Shown here piece by piece: positions 9,503-17,900 of a DNA stretch of 64,000 bases (positions are counted from its first letter, which is position 1; every line of letters starts with the position of its first letter). The notes beneath the pieces were generated by a model. That model was not told the DNA's origin. It made no database searches and was given only the letters and a program-made list of their open reading frames with translations. The translations under genes were made by a program, and so were the position numbers. The DNA is taken from assembly GCF_001046895.1 (NCBI RefSeq), contig NZ_CAQI01000053.1, positions 310,001-374,000 on the forward strand, in the 5' to 3' direction. The DNA comes from Pseudarthrobacter siccitolerans. Lineage in GTDB: Bacteria; Actinomycetota; Actinomycetes; Actinomycetales; Micrococcaceae.

Positions 9503-11023
9503 CTAGATGCCGCCGGCCAGCTTGTAATAGGCGGCGTTCCAGTTCAGGTCCTTCTTGAACTGGCGGATGGTGGTTCCCTCGTCGATGGTCAGCAGTTCGG
9601 TCCTGGCGATCTCCGCGAAGTCCTCGAACACGTCCATACCCACCTGTGTTGAGAGCACGGTGTGGTGGGCGGCGCCGGCAGTGAGCCAGGCTGCGGCGGA
9701 GGTGGTGAAGTCCGGCTTCGGCTGCCACAGGGCGCGTGCTACGGGGAGGTTGGGCAGCGGCTGGTCCAGCGGGACCACGTCCACGGCGTTGGCCACCAGG
9801 CGGAACCTGTCCCGCATGTCGGACAGGGCCACGACGACGCCCGGGGAGGCATCGGCGTCGAACACCAGGCGCACCGGGTCTTCCTTGCCGCCAATACCCA
9901 GCGGGTGGATCTCCAGGCGGGGCTTGCCGGCGGTCAGCGACGGGCAGACCTCCAGCATATGTGCGCCGAGGATCTTCTCGGAGCCGGGTTCCAGGTGGTA
10001 GGTGTAGTCCTCCATCAAGGAGGCGCCGCCGGGCAGGCCGGCACCCATCACCTTCGCGGCCCGGACCAGGATGGCGGTCTTCCAGTCGCCCTCGGCCCCG
10101 AAGCCGTAGCCGGCAGCCATCAGCCGCTGCACAGCCAGGCCCGGAAGCTGCCGCAGGGCGCCCAGATCCTCGAAAGAGGTAGTGAACGCGGCCGAGCCGT
10201 TGCCTTCGAGGAAACTGCGCAGCCCAAGCTCAATCCGGGCCCCGTACCGGAGCGATTCGTGCCGGGCCGCGCCTGCGCGGAGCTCCGGCACCACGTCATA
10301 AAGGTCCTCGTACTCGGCAACGAGCGTGTCGACGTCGTCCTCTTCAGCGCCGTGCACGGCGTCGGCGAGCTCGTTGACGGACCAGGTGTTGACGGCGACG
10401 CCGAAGCGCAGCTCCGCCTCGGTCTTGTCGCCCTCGGTGACGGCGACGTTGCGCATGTTGTCGCCGAAGCGGGTCAGCTTCAGGGTGCGCACGGCGGCCC
10501 AGCCGGCCGCGGCGCGCTGCCATGAGCCGACCTGCCGGGCGACTTCCGGGTTGGAGACGTGCCCGACGACGGTCTTCCGGGCGATGCCCAGGCGGGACTG
10601 GATGTAGCCGAACTCGCGGTCGCCGTGCGCTGCCTGGTTCAGGTTCATAAAGTCGAAATCGATGTCCGCCCACGGCAGGTCCCGGTTGGCCTGGGTATGC
10701 AGGTGCAGCAGGGGCTTGCGGAGCAGGTCCAGGCCCTGGATCCACATTTTCGCCGGGCTGAACGTGTGCATCCAGGCGGTGACGCCGATGACGGAATCGT
10801 CCGAGTTCGCCTCCAGCGCTGTGCGGCGGATAGCATCCGAATCAGTCAGGACGGGCTTCCAGACAATCTTGACCGGAACGTCGGAACTGGCGTTGAGCTG
10901 GTTGGCGATCTCCTGCGACTGCGCGGCCACCTGCTTGAGGACGTCCTCGCCGTAGAGGTGCTGGCTGCCGGTGAGGAACCAGACCTCATAACCGTCAAGG
11001 GATGTGTTTGCTGCGCTGCTCAT
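9503..11023 (-). CDS. araA: L-arabinose isomerase AraA
   Basis: 506 aa, converting L-arabinose to L-ribulose. The family opening YEVWFLTGSQHLYGEDVLKQV is clear, as are WMHTFSPAKMWI, LLHLHTQANRDLPW and the metal-site region GFGAEGDWKTAIL. ATG 11023 has an AGGAG ribosome site. It is last in araB-araD-araA. Confidence 0.98.
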   Translation of the reverse strand: MSSAANTSLDGYEVWFLTGSQHLYGEDVLKQVAAQSQEIANQLNASSDVPVKIVWKPVLTDSDAIRRTALEANSDDSVIGVTAWMHTFSPAKMWIQGLDLLRKPLLHLHTQANRDLPWADIDFDFMNLNQAAHGDREFGYIQSRLGIARKTVVGHVSNPEVARQVGSWQRAAAGWAAVRTLKLTRFGDNMRNVAVTEGDKTEAELRFGVAVNTWSVNELADAVHGAEEDDVDTLVAEYEDLYDVVPELRAGAARHESLRYGARIELGLRSFLEGNGSAAFTTSFEDLGALRQLPGLAVQRLMAAGYGFGAEGDWKTAILVRAAKVMGAGLPGGASLMEDYTYHLEPGSEKILGAHMLEVCPSLTAGKPRLEIHPLGIGGKEDPVRLVFDADASPGVVVALSDMRDRFRLVANAVDVVPLDQPLPNLPVARALWQPKPDFTTSAAAWLTAGAAHHTVLSTQVGMDVFEDFAEIARTELLTIDEGTTIRQFKKDLNWNAAYYKLAGGI

Positions 11024-11058
11024 GGGTTCTCCTGAAGAGTTAAAGGGGAGGCGGTGAA

Positions 11059-11760
11059 TTACTGTCCGTAGACGTTCTGGTAGCGGGCGTACAGCGAGTC
11101 GATGTGGCCCTGGTCAATGGGCAGCGGTTCGCCCAGCTGCCGGGCAATGTGGACGGTGCGGGCCACTTCCTCGCACATCACTGCCGCCTTTACCGCGGAG
11201 CGGGCGTCCTTGCCGATGGTGAAGGGGCCGTGGTTCTGCATCAGCACGGCCGGCGAGTTGGAGTTCTTCAGCGTCTCCACAATGCCCTGGCCGATCGAAT
11301 CATCGCCAATCAGCGCGAACGGCCCCACCGGGATGGAGCCGCCGAATTCGTCGCCCATCATGGTGAGCACGCACGGAATAGCCTCCCCGCGGGCGGCCCA
11401 GGCAGTGGCATACGTGGAGTGCGTGTGGACCACTCCGCCCACCTCCGGCATATTCCGGTAGACGTACGCATGCGCCGCTGTGTCCGACGACGGCGACAGG
11501 TCCGGGTTGCCCCACTCACCTGTTGCATCTCCCGCCACGGGCTCCCCGTACAGGTCGGTGACAATCATTAGCTCAGGCGTGAGGTCCTGGTATGCAACTC
11601 CCGAGGGCTTGATCACCATCAGTTCGTGGCCGGGCACGCGGGCGGAGACGTTTCCCGCCGTCCACACCACCAGTTCATAGCGGGTCAGCTCGGCGTGCAA
11701 GGCGCAGACGTCCTCGCGGACCCGGGCGATGCTTTCAATGACTCCGGTTCCGGCGCTCAT
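11059..11760 (-). CDS. araD: L-ribulose-5-phosphate 4-epimerase AraD
   Basis: 233 aa, class II aldolase fold, converting L-ribulose-5-P to D-xylulose-5-P for the pentose-phosphate pathway. WTAGNVSARVPG and VIKPSGVAYQDLTPE form the phosphate-binding region, and VHTHSTYATAWAARGEAIPC carries the zinc histidines. QNHGPFTIGKDARSAVKAAVMCEEVA is the second metal/catalytic segment. It overlaps the araB stop by 4 nt. Confidence 0.97.
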   Translation of the reverse strand: MSAGTGVIESIARVREDVCALHAELTRYELVVWTAGNVSARVPGHELMVIKPSGVAYQDLTPELMIVTDLYGEPVAGDATGEWGNPDLSPSSDTAAHAYVYRNMPEVGGVVHTHSTYATAWAARGEAIPCVLTMMGDEFGGSIPVGPFALIGDDSIGQGIVETLKNSNSPAVLMQNHGPFTIGKDARSAVKAAVMCEEVARTVHIARQLGEPLPIDQGHIDSLYARYQNVYGQ

Positions 11761-13529
11761 GCCAGCACCCCCGCGCCGGCATCGGTGCGTTCAGCCGCAT
11801 CGGTGTTTGCCGGTTGTCCGGCGGAACCGAAGCCTTGGTGTGCTCTGCGCTGGATGGCCTTGAGACGGTGCATCACGTCGTTGGTACCGCGGCCGAAGTA
11901 GTCGTGCAGGGTCTTGTATTCCTGGAACAGTTCCTCGTAAGCCGCCACGTTCTCGGGAATAGGCGTGTACACCTCGCCCGGTTCCGACCCCATGGAGGCG
12001 GCGGCTTCGCGGATGTTGGCGTACTTCCCGGCAGCCACGGCGGCGTGGATGGCCGAGCCCAGGGCCGGACCCTGCGCCGAACCGATGGTGGACAGCTGCA
12101 GTCCCGTGGCGTCCGCGTAGATCTGCATCAGGAGCGGGTTCTTGAGCAGGCCGCCGGCCACGATGAACTCCTTGACCGGGACGCCGGCGTCCCGGAAGGC
12201 GTCCACGATGGTGCGGGTGCCGAAGGCGGTGGCTTCGAGCAGCGCGCGGTAGGTGTCCTCGGGGCGGGTGGCGAGGGTCTGCCCCACCACGATTCCGGAC
12301 AGCTCATGGTCCACCAGCACTGACCGGTTGCCCGAGTGCCAGTCCAAGGCGATCAGTCCGTGTTCCCCGATGGCCTGCCGGGATGCCAGTCCGGTGAGGT
12401 ATTCGTGGATGCCCAGGCCCGCAGCTTCGGCGGCCTGGTGGTATTCCGGCGGCACCCCATATTTTGTGAACCAGCCGAAGATGTCTCCCACGCCCGACTG
12501 GCCGGCCTCGTAGCCCCAGAGCCCGTCAACGATGCCGCCGTCCACTACGCCGCACATACCCGGCACTTCGCGCAGTTCGTCGCCGTTCATAACATGGCAG
12601 GTGGAGGTGCCCATGATGGCCACGAGCTGGCCCGGATCCACTGCTTTCGCCGCCGGAGCGGTCACGTGGGCGTCAACGTTGCCCACGGCCACGGCGATGC
12701 CCTCGGGCAGGCCGGTCCAGGCTGCAGCCTCAGCGGTAAGGTATCCGGCGGCGTCGCCCAGGCGGCCGATCGTGTGCTCGAGTTTAGCGCTGACGAAGTC
12801 CTTGAAGGCCGGGTTCAAAGCGGCCAGGAAATCCTCCGACGGGTAGCGCCCGTCCTGGTAGATCCCCTTGTAGCCGGCTGTGCACGCATTCCGGACATAC
12901 TGGCCGCAGAGCTGCCAGACAATCCAGTCCGCCGCTTCCACCCAGTGGTCCATCTCGGCGTAGGCCTCGGGGTCCTCTTCCAGCAGCTGCAGGCCCTTGG
13001 CGAACTCCCACTCTGAAGAAATCAAGCCGCCGTAGCGGGGCAGCCACTCTTCGCCGCGTTCTGATGCCAGCTGGTTGATCCTGTCGGCCTGGCCCTGCGC
13101 GGCGTGGTGGCGCCAGAGCTTCACGTAGGCGTGCGGCCGGTTTTCGAACCCCGGGAGTTCGTTCAGCGGGGTACCGTCCGCCTTCGCCGGCACCATGGTG
13201 CACGCGGTGAAATCCGTGGCAATTCCGACGACGGCGGCCGGGTCGATCCCAGCCTCGGCGACGGCAGCCGGGACGGCAAAACGCAGGACGTCGCGGTAGT
13301 CATCAGGCACCTGCAGCGCCCATTCCCCCGGAAGCCGGACGGCTTGTCCGCCAGCGTTTTGACCCGCCACGTCCTCGGGAAGTGCATCAGTGACTACTGC
13401 ATGCGGGTACTCGTACACACCACTGCCGAGCTCCTTGCCGTCCCGCACCCGGACCACCACGGCCCGGCCCGAGAGGGTGCCGTAGTCCACGCCGATGACG
13501 TAGCTGTCCATGTCCACTCTGACGTCCAT
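11757..13529 (-). CDS. araB: Ribulokinase AraB
   Basis: 590 aa FGGY-family kinase phosphorylating L-ribulose with ATP. The N-terminal ATPase loop VIGVDYGTLSGRAVVVRV, TDFTACTMVPAKADGTPL, the sugar-binding DWHSGNRSVLVDHELSG and the C-terminal FIVAGGLLKNPLLMQIYADATG are all visible. ATG 13529 follows GGAGGATC at correct spacing; another ATG lies six codons inside. First gene of araBDA; its promoter carries a lac-type operator. Confidence 0.97.
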   Translation of the reverse strand: MDVRVDMDSYVIGVDYGTLSGRAVVVRVRDGKELGSGVYEYPHAVVTDALPEDVAGQNAGGQAVRLPGEWALQVPDDYRDVLRFAVPAAVAEAGIDPAAVVGIATDFTACTMVPAKADGTPLNELPGFENRPHAYVKLWRHHAAQGQADRINQLASERGEEWLPRYGGLISSEWEFAKGLQLLEEDPEAYAEMDHWVEAADWIVWQLCGQYVRNACTAGYKGIYQDGRYPSEDFLAALNPAFKDFVSAKLEHTIGRLGDAAGYLTAEAAAWTGLPEGIAVAVGNVDAHVTAPAAKAVDPGQLVAIMGTSTCHVMNGDELREVPGMCGVVDGGIVDGLWGYEAGQSGVGDIFGWFTKYGVPPEYHQAAEAAGLGIHEYLTGLASRQAIGEHGLIALDWHSGNRSVLVDHELSGIVVGQTLATRPEDTYRALLEATAFGTRTIVDAFRDAGVPVKEFIVAGGLLKNPLLMQIYADATGLQLSTIGSAQGPALGSAIHAAVAAGKYANIREAAASMGSEPGEVYTPIPENVAAYEELFQEYKTLHDYFGRGTNDVMHRLKAIQRRAHQGFGSAGQPANTDAAERTDAGAGVLA

Positions 13530-13570
13530 AAAAGATCCTCCAATAGCTGCCGCAGCTTCGCGGCCTTTCA

Positions 13571-13599
13571 ATTGTGAGCGCTAACAAAGGTGAAGTCAA
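13571..13599 (-). promoter_or_regulatory. araBDA promoter with embedded lac-type operator
   Basis: On the minus strand a -35 TTGACT (13594-13599), a 17-bp spacer and a -10-like CACAAT (13571-13576) lie 42 bp upstream of araB. The near-palindrome TTGTTAGCGCTCACAA (13572-13587, one mismatch between halves) fills the spacer and covers the -10, so a bound LacI-type repressor would block RNA polymerase. The regulator at 15515-16543 is the nearest candidate. Confidence 0.7.
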
Positions 13600-13706
13600 T
13601 GGGCATTCCAGGTCTCGAGCAAGCCGGGCAACACTTCACGGAAGGGAAGGAAGCTCCACAACGCACTACACGCGCTGGCACCTCCGGATGGCTGGCATGT
13701 CCGGAA

Positions 13707-13774
13707 CGCTGGTATCTCCGGATCACCCCCGCCTCCGGATCGCTGGTATCTCCGGATCACCCCCGCCTCCGGAT
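13707..13774. repeat. Two exact tandem copies of a 34-bp unit
   Basis: The 34-bp unit starting CGCTGGTATCTCCGGAT is repeated exactly at 13707-13740 and 13741-13774. Shorter, degenerate GCTGGCAYCTCCGGAT-like pieces precede it at about 13673-13706. It lies in the ~350-bp gap between the araB control region and the plus-strand gene at 13881. The open frames over this gap have unnatural composition and look non-coding. Confidence 0.85.
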
Positions 13775-13880
13775 CACCCAGCGCTTCACCCCAAGGCGTC
13801 GTGAACTGTGGGACGGGGCCAAAAAAGGGTAGGGACATGATGAACCCGGAACTGATGCCGACCACAAGGAAGGGGCCTCG

Positions 13881-14384
13881 TTGGAAAGCGTGCAGCTGAA
13901 AGAGCGAACCGGGTCCCGTGCGTGGCTTGCCGGTCCGCTCTGCACAGGACTCGGCCTGGCAGCGCACCTGGCCGCCGGCGGTCCGGCTCCCTCTTTGATG
14001 ATCCTCGCGGCCGTTGCAGCGCTTCTCGGCATGGCGGCAGCGATGATGGGGCGCTTCGTCCTGCCCGGCTGGGCCGTGCTGCTGGGGTGCGCGCTGGCCC
14101 AGCAACTGCTTCATCTGGGGTTTGCAGTCTTTTCCGGCGGCTCAGGGGATGGGATAACGGGCCACGGGCACGGCGGCAGTGCGCCGGGCGTGGTGCAGGA
14201 CGCCGCCCAGGCTCCTCCCCCGGATGCCGGGGCGGCAGCGCCTGCGGCGTACTCGCTCCACCTGATGCTGCACCTGCATTTGGCGGCGGCACTGGCAGCC
14301 TATGCCGTCATCAATTACTGGCCCAAGTGGGCCCGATGGGCCCGTCACGCTCCGGCAGCCCGGCAGAAATCACCCGCCGCCTAA
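13881..14384 (+). CDS. Small integral membrane protein, unknown function
   Basis: 167 aa from a TTG start with an AAGGAAGGGG ribosome site. Hydrophobic segments at about residues 14-32, 38-55, 58-82 and 120-142 suggest four membrane spans. A His/Gly-rich loop (SGDGITGHGHGGSAPG, ~86-101) and an Ala/Pro-rich linker separate the third and fourth spans, and a basic tail ends the protein. Histidines in the loop and in LHLMLHLHL may bind metal, but this is a guess. No family is recognised. Confidence 0.65.
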   Translation: MESVQLKERTGSRAWLAGPLCTGLGLAAHLAAGGPAPSLMILAAVAALLGMAAAMMGRFVLPGWAVLLGCALAQQLLHLGFAVFSGGSGDGITGHGHGGSAPGVVQDAAQAPPPDAGAAAPAAYSLHLMLHLHLAAALAAYAVINYWPKWARWARHAPAARQKSPAA

Positions 14385-14458
14385 GTCTTCAGTCACCGGC
14401 CGCTTAAGTCTTCGTGGAGGCGGATCAGGGCTGATCCGGGATCAGGGCTCATGCGGAA

Positions 14459-15505
14459 TCAGGGCCGCCAGAGCTGTGCCAGGGCGGCAATGTCGTGCGG
14501 CGTTGTCCTGCAGCAGCCGCCCACCAGGCGCGCGCCACGTTCCTGCCACTCCCGGACTCCCTCCACAAGGCTTGCGGGCGCCCGTCCGGACCCGGCCGCG
14601 CCTCCGTTGCCAGCAACAGCACGGGCGTCAACCGCACGTCCGGTGTCAGCAACAGCACCGGTGCCGGCAGCGGACGACTCGGCCGGCCCCCAGGTCTTGG
14701 TGGCGGCATCATAGGTTTCCCCGGAGTTAGGGTAGGCGATCAGCGGTTTGCCGGTGGCCCGGCCCAAAGCTTCCAGCGCCGGGGTGACCAACTCCAGCGG
14801 AACGCAGTTCACACCAATGGCAGCCACAAGCGGCTCAGCATCGCAGAGTTGCGCCACCTGTTCCAGCGGAGTTCCGTCACTGATGTGCGCTCCATCCCGG
14901 AGGGTGAACGTCAGCCAGGATTCGACGCCGAACCCGGCAATCAGTTCCAGCAGCGCCTCCGCTTCTGGCAGGGAAGGCAACGTTTCGCAAGCGAGGACAT
15001 CCGCTCCGGCTTCCACGAGCGCTGCCACCCGCGGCCGGTGGAACTCCAGGAATTCGTCTCGGCTCAGGGTGTAATCCCCGCGGTATTCGGACCCGTCGGC
15101 GAGGTAGGCGCCGTAGGGACCAACGGAACCGGCCACCAGCAATGGTCCGGCCGCCGGGTTCCCGGCCAGGTACTCGCGGCGGGCTTCGTCAGCCAGGCGG
15201 ACGCTGAGGGCAACCCGGTCCAGAGCCTCGGCGGCGGAGATGCCCCGCCGCGCAAACCCCAACGGCGTGGCCTGGTAGCTGGCTGTGATGGCGGCGCGTG
15301 CCCCGGCCCTGAAGTAGTCGAGGTGGACCTGCTTGACGAGCCCGGGCTGTTCAAGCAGGACTTTCGCGGACCACAGCGGGTCCTCAAGGTTGCAGCCGTA
15401 CGCTTCAAGTTCTGTGGCCAAAGCACCGTCCAGGACCAGGTTCTCTCCGGCGTCGAGCAGGCGGGACAGCGCGTTGTTGCGGGGCATGGTGTCAGGCTGG
15501 GGCAT
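14459..15505 (-). CDS. mmuM: Homocysteine S-methyltransferase
   Basis: 348 aa, transferring methyl from S-methylmethionine (or SAM) to homocysteine. The zinc-binding cysteines are visible in IGVNCVPLE and LVGGCCRTTPHD, and the N-terminal VLDGALATELEAYG matches the family. Between YPNSGETYDAATKTWGP and LVEGVREWQERGARL there is an Ala/Gly/Val-rich insert of about 40 residues absent from typical homologues. Its DNA contains short internal repeats. The gene starts 9 bp after a LacI regulator on the same strand. Confidence 0.9.
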   Translation of the reverse strand: MPQPDTMPRNNALSRLLDAGENLVLDGALATELEAYGCNLEDPLWSAKVLLEQPGLVKQVHLDYFRAGARAAITASYQATPLGFARRGISAAEALDRVALSVRLADEARREYLAGNPAAGPLLVAGSVGPYGAYLADGSEYRGDYTLSRDEFLEFHRPRVAALVEAGADVLACETLPSLPEAEALLELIAGFGVESWLTFTLRDGAHISDGTPLEQVAQLCDAEPLVAAIGVNCVPLELVTPALEALGRATGKPLIAYPNSGETYDAATKTWGPAESSAAGTGAVADTGRAVDARAVAGNGGAAGSGRAPASLVEGVREWQERGARLVGGCCRTTPHDIAALAQLWRP

Positions 15506-15514
15506 CAGTTCAGG

Positions 15515-16543
15515 CTACAGCGAACGCGGACGCACCAGGCCCGCGGTGCTCTTCCGCCGTACCAGTTCAGGGGTGACCACCGTGGAACTCACGGGGGCGC
15601 CTGCCTCGATCTCCTTCAGCATCGCATCCACGCACCGCCTGCCCAGCTCTTCGAAGTCCTGCCGCACCGTGGTGAGGGGCGGGGTGAAGTAGCCCGATTC
15701 GGGCTGGTCGTCGAACCCCACTACGGAGACGTCGTCGGGCACGCGCACGCCTGCCTCGTTGAACGCGCGCAGCACACCGAGGGCCATCTGGTCGTTGCCT
15801 ACGAACAGGGCTGTTGCCGTCCGCTCCGCCGCCAGGCGCCGCCCGATCGCGTAGCCGCTTTCCGCGCTCCAGTCGCCTTCCAGCAGCAGATCGTCCTGCA
15901 GGCCGGCCTGCTGCAGTGCCTCACGCCAGCCCTCGGTGCGCAGTGCACTGTCCAGCCAGTCCGCCGGCCCTGCGACGTGGCCGATCCTCCGGTGCCCCAG
16001 CTCGATGAGATGGCCGACGGCGATCAGGGCCCCGCGCTTCTGGTCCACCATCGCGCCGCTCACGGCAGCATCGCCCGGCGAACCGACGGCCACCACAGGC
16101 ACCCCGGGGTTGAACTCCTCCAGGATCCGCAGCGTCTCGGTGTGCGGCACCAGGACGGCGATCCCGTCCACGGACTGGTCGGTGAAGTGCTGCAGCGCGT
16201 CGAAGATGGCGTCCCGGCCGACTGAGCGGAGCGCCGCGATGCTGACGAAGTAGCCGGCATCCCGCGCGGCACGCTCCACTCCCAGCAAGGTGTGGGCGGG
16301 CCCGTACTGTGAAAGCTCGCTGCCCAGCACGCCGATGGTCTGCGAGCGCCGGGTCACCAGGCTCCGGGCCGCGGTGTTCCGGCGGTAGCCCAACTGCGCG
16401 ATGGCGGCCTCGACCTTTTCGCGGGTTGCCTTGCTGACGTTGGGGTGGCCGTTGACCACCCGGGAAACGGTCTGGTGCGAGACACCAGCCAATCCAGCCA
16501 CGTCCTCAAGGCGCGGCAGCCGCCCGGTGCTGCTTTTTGTCAT
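15515..16543 (-). CDS. LacI-family transcriptional regulator (candidate arabinose repressor)
   Basis: 342 aa. Helix-turn-helix LEDVAGLAGVSHQTVSRVVNG at residues ~12-32, hinge NTAARSLVTRRS, then a sugar-binding domain with VSVVGFDDQPESGYFTPPLTTVRQDFEELG near the C terminus. ATG 16543 puts the HTH at the usual place. As the only regulator between araBDA and the tRNA, and with a lac-type operator before araB, it is the best candidate for arabinose control, but this is inference; it may instead control the adjacent mmuM. Confidence 0.88.
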   Translation of the reverse strand: MTKSSTGRLPRLEDVAGLAGVSHQTVSRVVNGHPNVSKATREKVEAAIAQLGYRRNTAARSLVTRRSQTIGVLGSELSQYGPAHTLLGVERAARDAGYFVSIAALRSVGRDAIFDALQHFTDQSVDGIAVLVPHTETLRILEEFNPGVPVVAVGSPGDAAVSGAMVDQKRGALIAVGHLIELGHRRIGHVAGPADWLDSALRTEGWREALQQAGLQDDLLLEGDWSAESGYAIGRRLAAERTATALFVGNDQMALGVLRAFNEAGVRVPDDVSVVGFDDQPESGYFTPPLTTVRQDFEELGRRCVDAMLKEIEAGAPVSSTVVTPELVRRKSTAGLVRPRSL

Positions 16544-16608
16544 GCCACCATTGTGCCCGTTGCTGCCATGGCGCGTTTGCTGCAGCCGACGCGCGTGGGG
16601 TGAACGAA

Positions 16609-16643
16609 AAATCCCCCGGCGGCCTGGAAGGCTGCCGGGGGAT
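16609..16643 (-). terminator. Rho-independent terminator of the tRNA-Lys transcript
   Basis: On the minus strand, AATCCCCCGGCAGCC and its near-perfect complement form a 15-bp stem (one mismatch) with a 5-nt loop, followed directly by TTTTTCG. It starts about 22 nt after the tRNA 3' end and lies just upstream of the LacI gene start, so it separates the two transcripts. Confidence 0.85.
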
Positions 16644-16664
16644 TCCCGCTCTTCGCTAAAAGAG

Positions 16665-16737
16665 TGGGCCCTGTGGGGCTCGAACCCACGACCCACGGAT
16701 TAAAAGTCCGATGCTCTACCAACTGAGCTAAAGGCCC
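16665..16737 (-). tRNA. tRNA-Lys (anticodon TTT)
   Basis: The 73-nt minus-strand sequence folds as a normal cloverleaf. It has a 7-bp acceptor stem (GGGCCTT pairing with AGGGCCC, one G-U pair), D-loop TAGCTCAGTTGGTAGAGC and anticodon loop CTTTTAA. The T-arm is GTGGG-TTCGAGC-CCCAC. The discriminator is A and CCA is not encoded. Confidence 0.97.
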
Positions 16738-16915
16738 CTGCCGGGCTGTTTCGGCACCAAGTGCCAGCCTGCCCGGCCCAGTCCATTTCTGGACATTTAA
16801 TACTCTAACCCATGGTTCCGGCCCTTATGCACGCAGGCAGGGACGCGTCGTCGGGCCCGTGGGCAAGGGGCCTGATGCTCGATTTCCGGCACGGCACAGG
16901 AGTAGCGTGGGTGGC

Positions 16916-17575
16916 ATGAGCGAGCAACCAGGTCCCAGTCCATACGGCGGCGCCAACCGGCACCACAAGCCGAAGCCTTTTGCGCCGGTGGACTTCGAGC
17001 CGTTTGCCGGCGGCGCGGACCCCGCACGCGTGTCCGAAGCCGCCCACCTCGCCGCGCAGGCCCTGGTCCGGCACGGCCGCGACAGCGACGATCCGGCCGT
17101 GACCGAGCGGCTCGTTAAGCTCGCGGACGAGCAGGGGCTGGAGGCCATCGCGGAGATGTGGGCGGAGAGCCCTGCCCGGTCGCTTCCCGGTGCACTCTGG
17201 CGCCTCTATGCCTTGCGGGCGGCCACGGTGCAGGACCCGGAGCGCATTTCCGTCTACTTCCGCGCCGGCAAGGACACCGCCCAGGTTTCCAACGTGGTGG
17301 CCGGCGCTGCCGAGCCTCCCGGAGCCGACGAGATGAAGACGATGGCGGACGCCATCCTCTCCGGCGCGTTCGACGGCGAGTTCGACGTGGCGCTGGAACG
17401 TTCCGCCGCGTTCTGCCGGGTGGTGGCGCTCGGCCAGGCAACGCTGGCCGATGGTGCCGAGCACGGAAACGAGGCCCACGCCAGCAAGCTCACCCGCAAC
17501 TCGCACCAGCTGGTGAAAACCGCTGAGGACCTCGAGCACGCCGCCAACGCCTGGCGGCTGGGCGAACTCGACTAA
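16916..17575 (+). CDS. Conserved actinobacterial hypothetical protein
   Basis: 219 aa, cytoplasmic, helical and Ala/Glu-rich, with no signal peptide or membrane segment. The N terminus (MSEQPGPSPYGGANRHHKPK) is Pro/Gly-rich and likely disordered. The rest contains repeated helices (EAAHLAAQALVRHG; EQGLEAIAEMWAESPARSLPGALWRLYALRAA), reminiscent of a helical scaffold. I chose the ATG at 16916, which follows GGGTGG; the frame extends 19 codons further up without a better site. Function unknown. Confidence 0.8.
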   Translation: MSEQPGPSPYGGANRHHKPKPFAPVDFEPFAGGADPARVSEAAHLAAQALVRHGRDSDDPAVTERLVKLADEQGLEAIAEMWAESPARSLPGALWRLYALRAATVQDPERISVYFRAGKDTAQVSNVVAGAAEPPGADEMKTMADAILSGAFDGEFDVALERSAAFCRVVALGQATLADGAEHGNEAHASKLTRNSHQLVKTAEDLEHAANAWRLGELD

Positions 17576-17589
17576 AAGGGTCCATGCTC

Positions 17590-17741
17590 TGGCCCAAGAG
17601 GCCCGATCTGTCAATGTTGACTTGGGCCAACCAACGTAGAACACTGAAACTGGTGCCGAGCCGCGAAACCCCCGGGCTTCAACATTCAGCCGCCTAGAGC
17701 GGCCTACCGCCGAGAGGCGTATCCGGTTCGGCACCATTTTT
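17590..17741 (+). ncRNA. Candidate structured RNA with terminal U-run
   Basis: Between the hypothetical gene stop (17575) and the DUF47 start (17901), two hairpins are visible. The first pairs 17590-17598 with 17621-17629 (9 bp). The second pairs TGGTGCCGAGCCG (17651-17663) with 17724-17736 (13 bp, one G-U) around inner stems. One inner stem is GCCGC/GCGGC (17689-17703), and another, CGCC/GGCG (17708-17719), has a GAGA tetraloop. The outer stem is followed by ATTTTTA. It could be a stand-alone small RNA, a 3' UTR terminator or a leader of the DUF47-pit operon. It is not a canonical tRNA. Confidence 0.4.
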
Positions 17742-17900
17742 ATGTCCGCTGACTGCCGGCCCCGTCTTGGCGGGTGCGTTACTGTCTGCCCATTTCAGGG
17801 CTCCTTTTGCGTGCCGGTAGAGTTAGCGTTGGTTGCGCCGGGGTCAAGTCACACGGCAGGCAACTCCCGCCCTGAACTTTTCCCGGAGACCGGTAACTAC

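Noticed and set aside
13707..13774. Possible CRISPR array
   Set aside because: The two 34-bp units are directly adjacent with no spacer and no cas genes are in the window.
13574..13832. Short plus-strand ORFs over the 34-bp repeat
   Set aside because: Repetitive Ser/Pro/Arg/Gly composition, no ribosome site, and they overlap the ara operator.
17651..17736. tRNA gene (acceptor-like GGTGCCG...CGGCACCA)
   Set aside because: There is no D-arm or T-loop consensus and the anticodon arm cannot be placed; the resemblance is limited to a stem ending in CCA.
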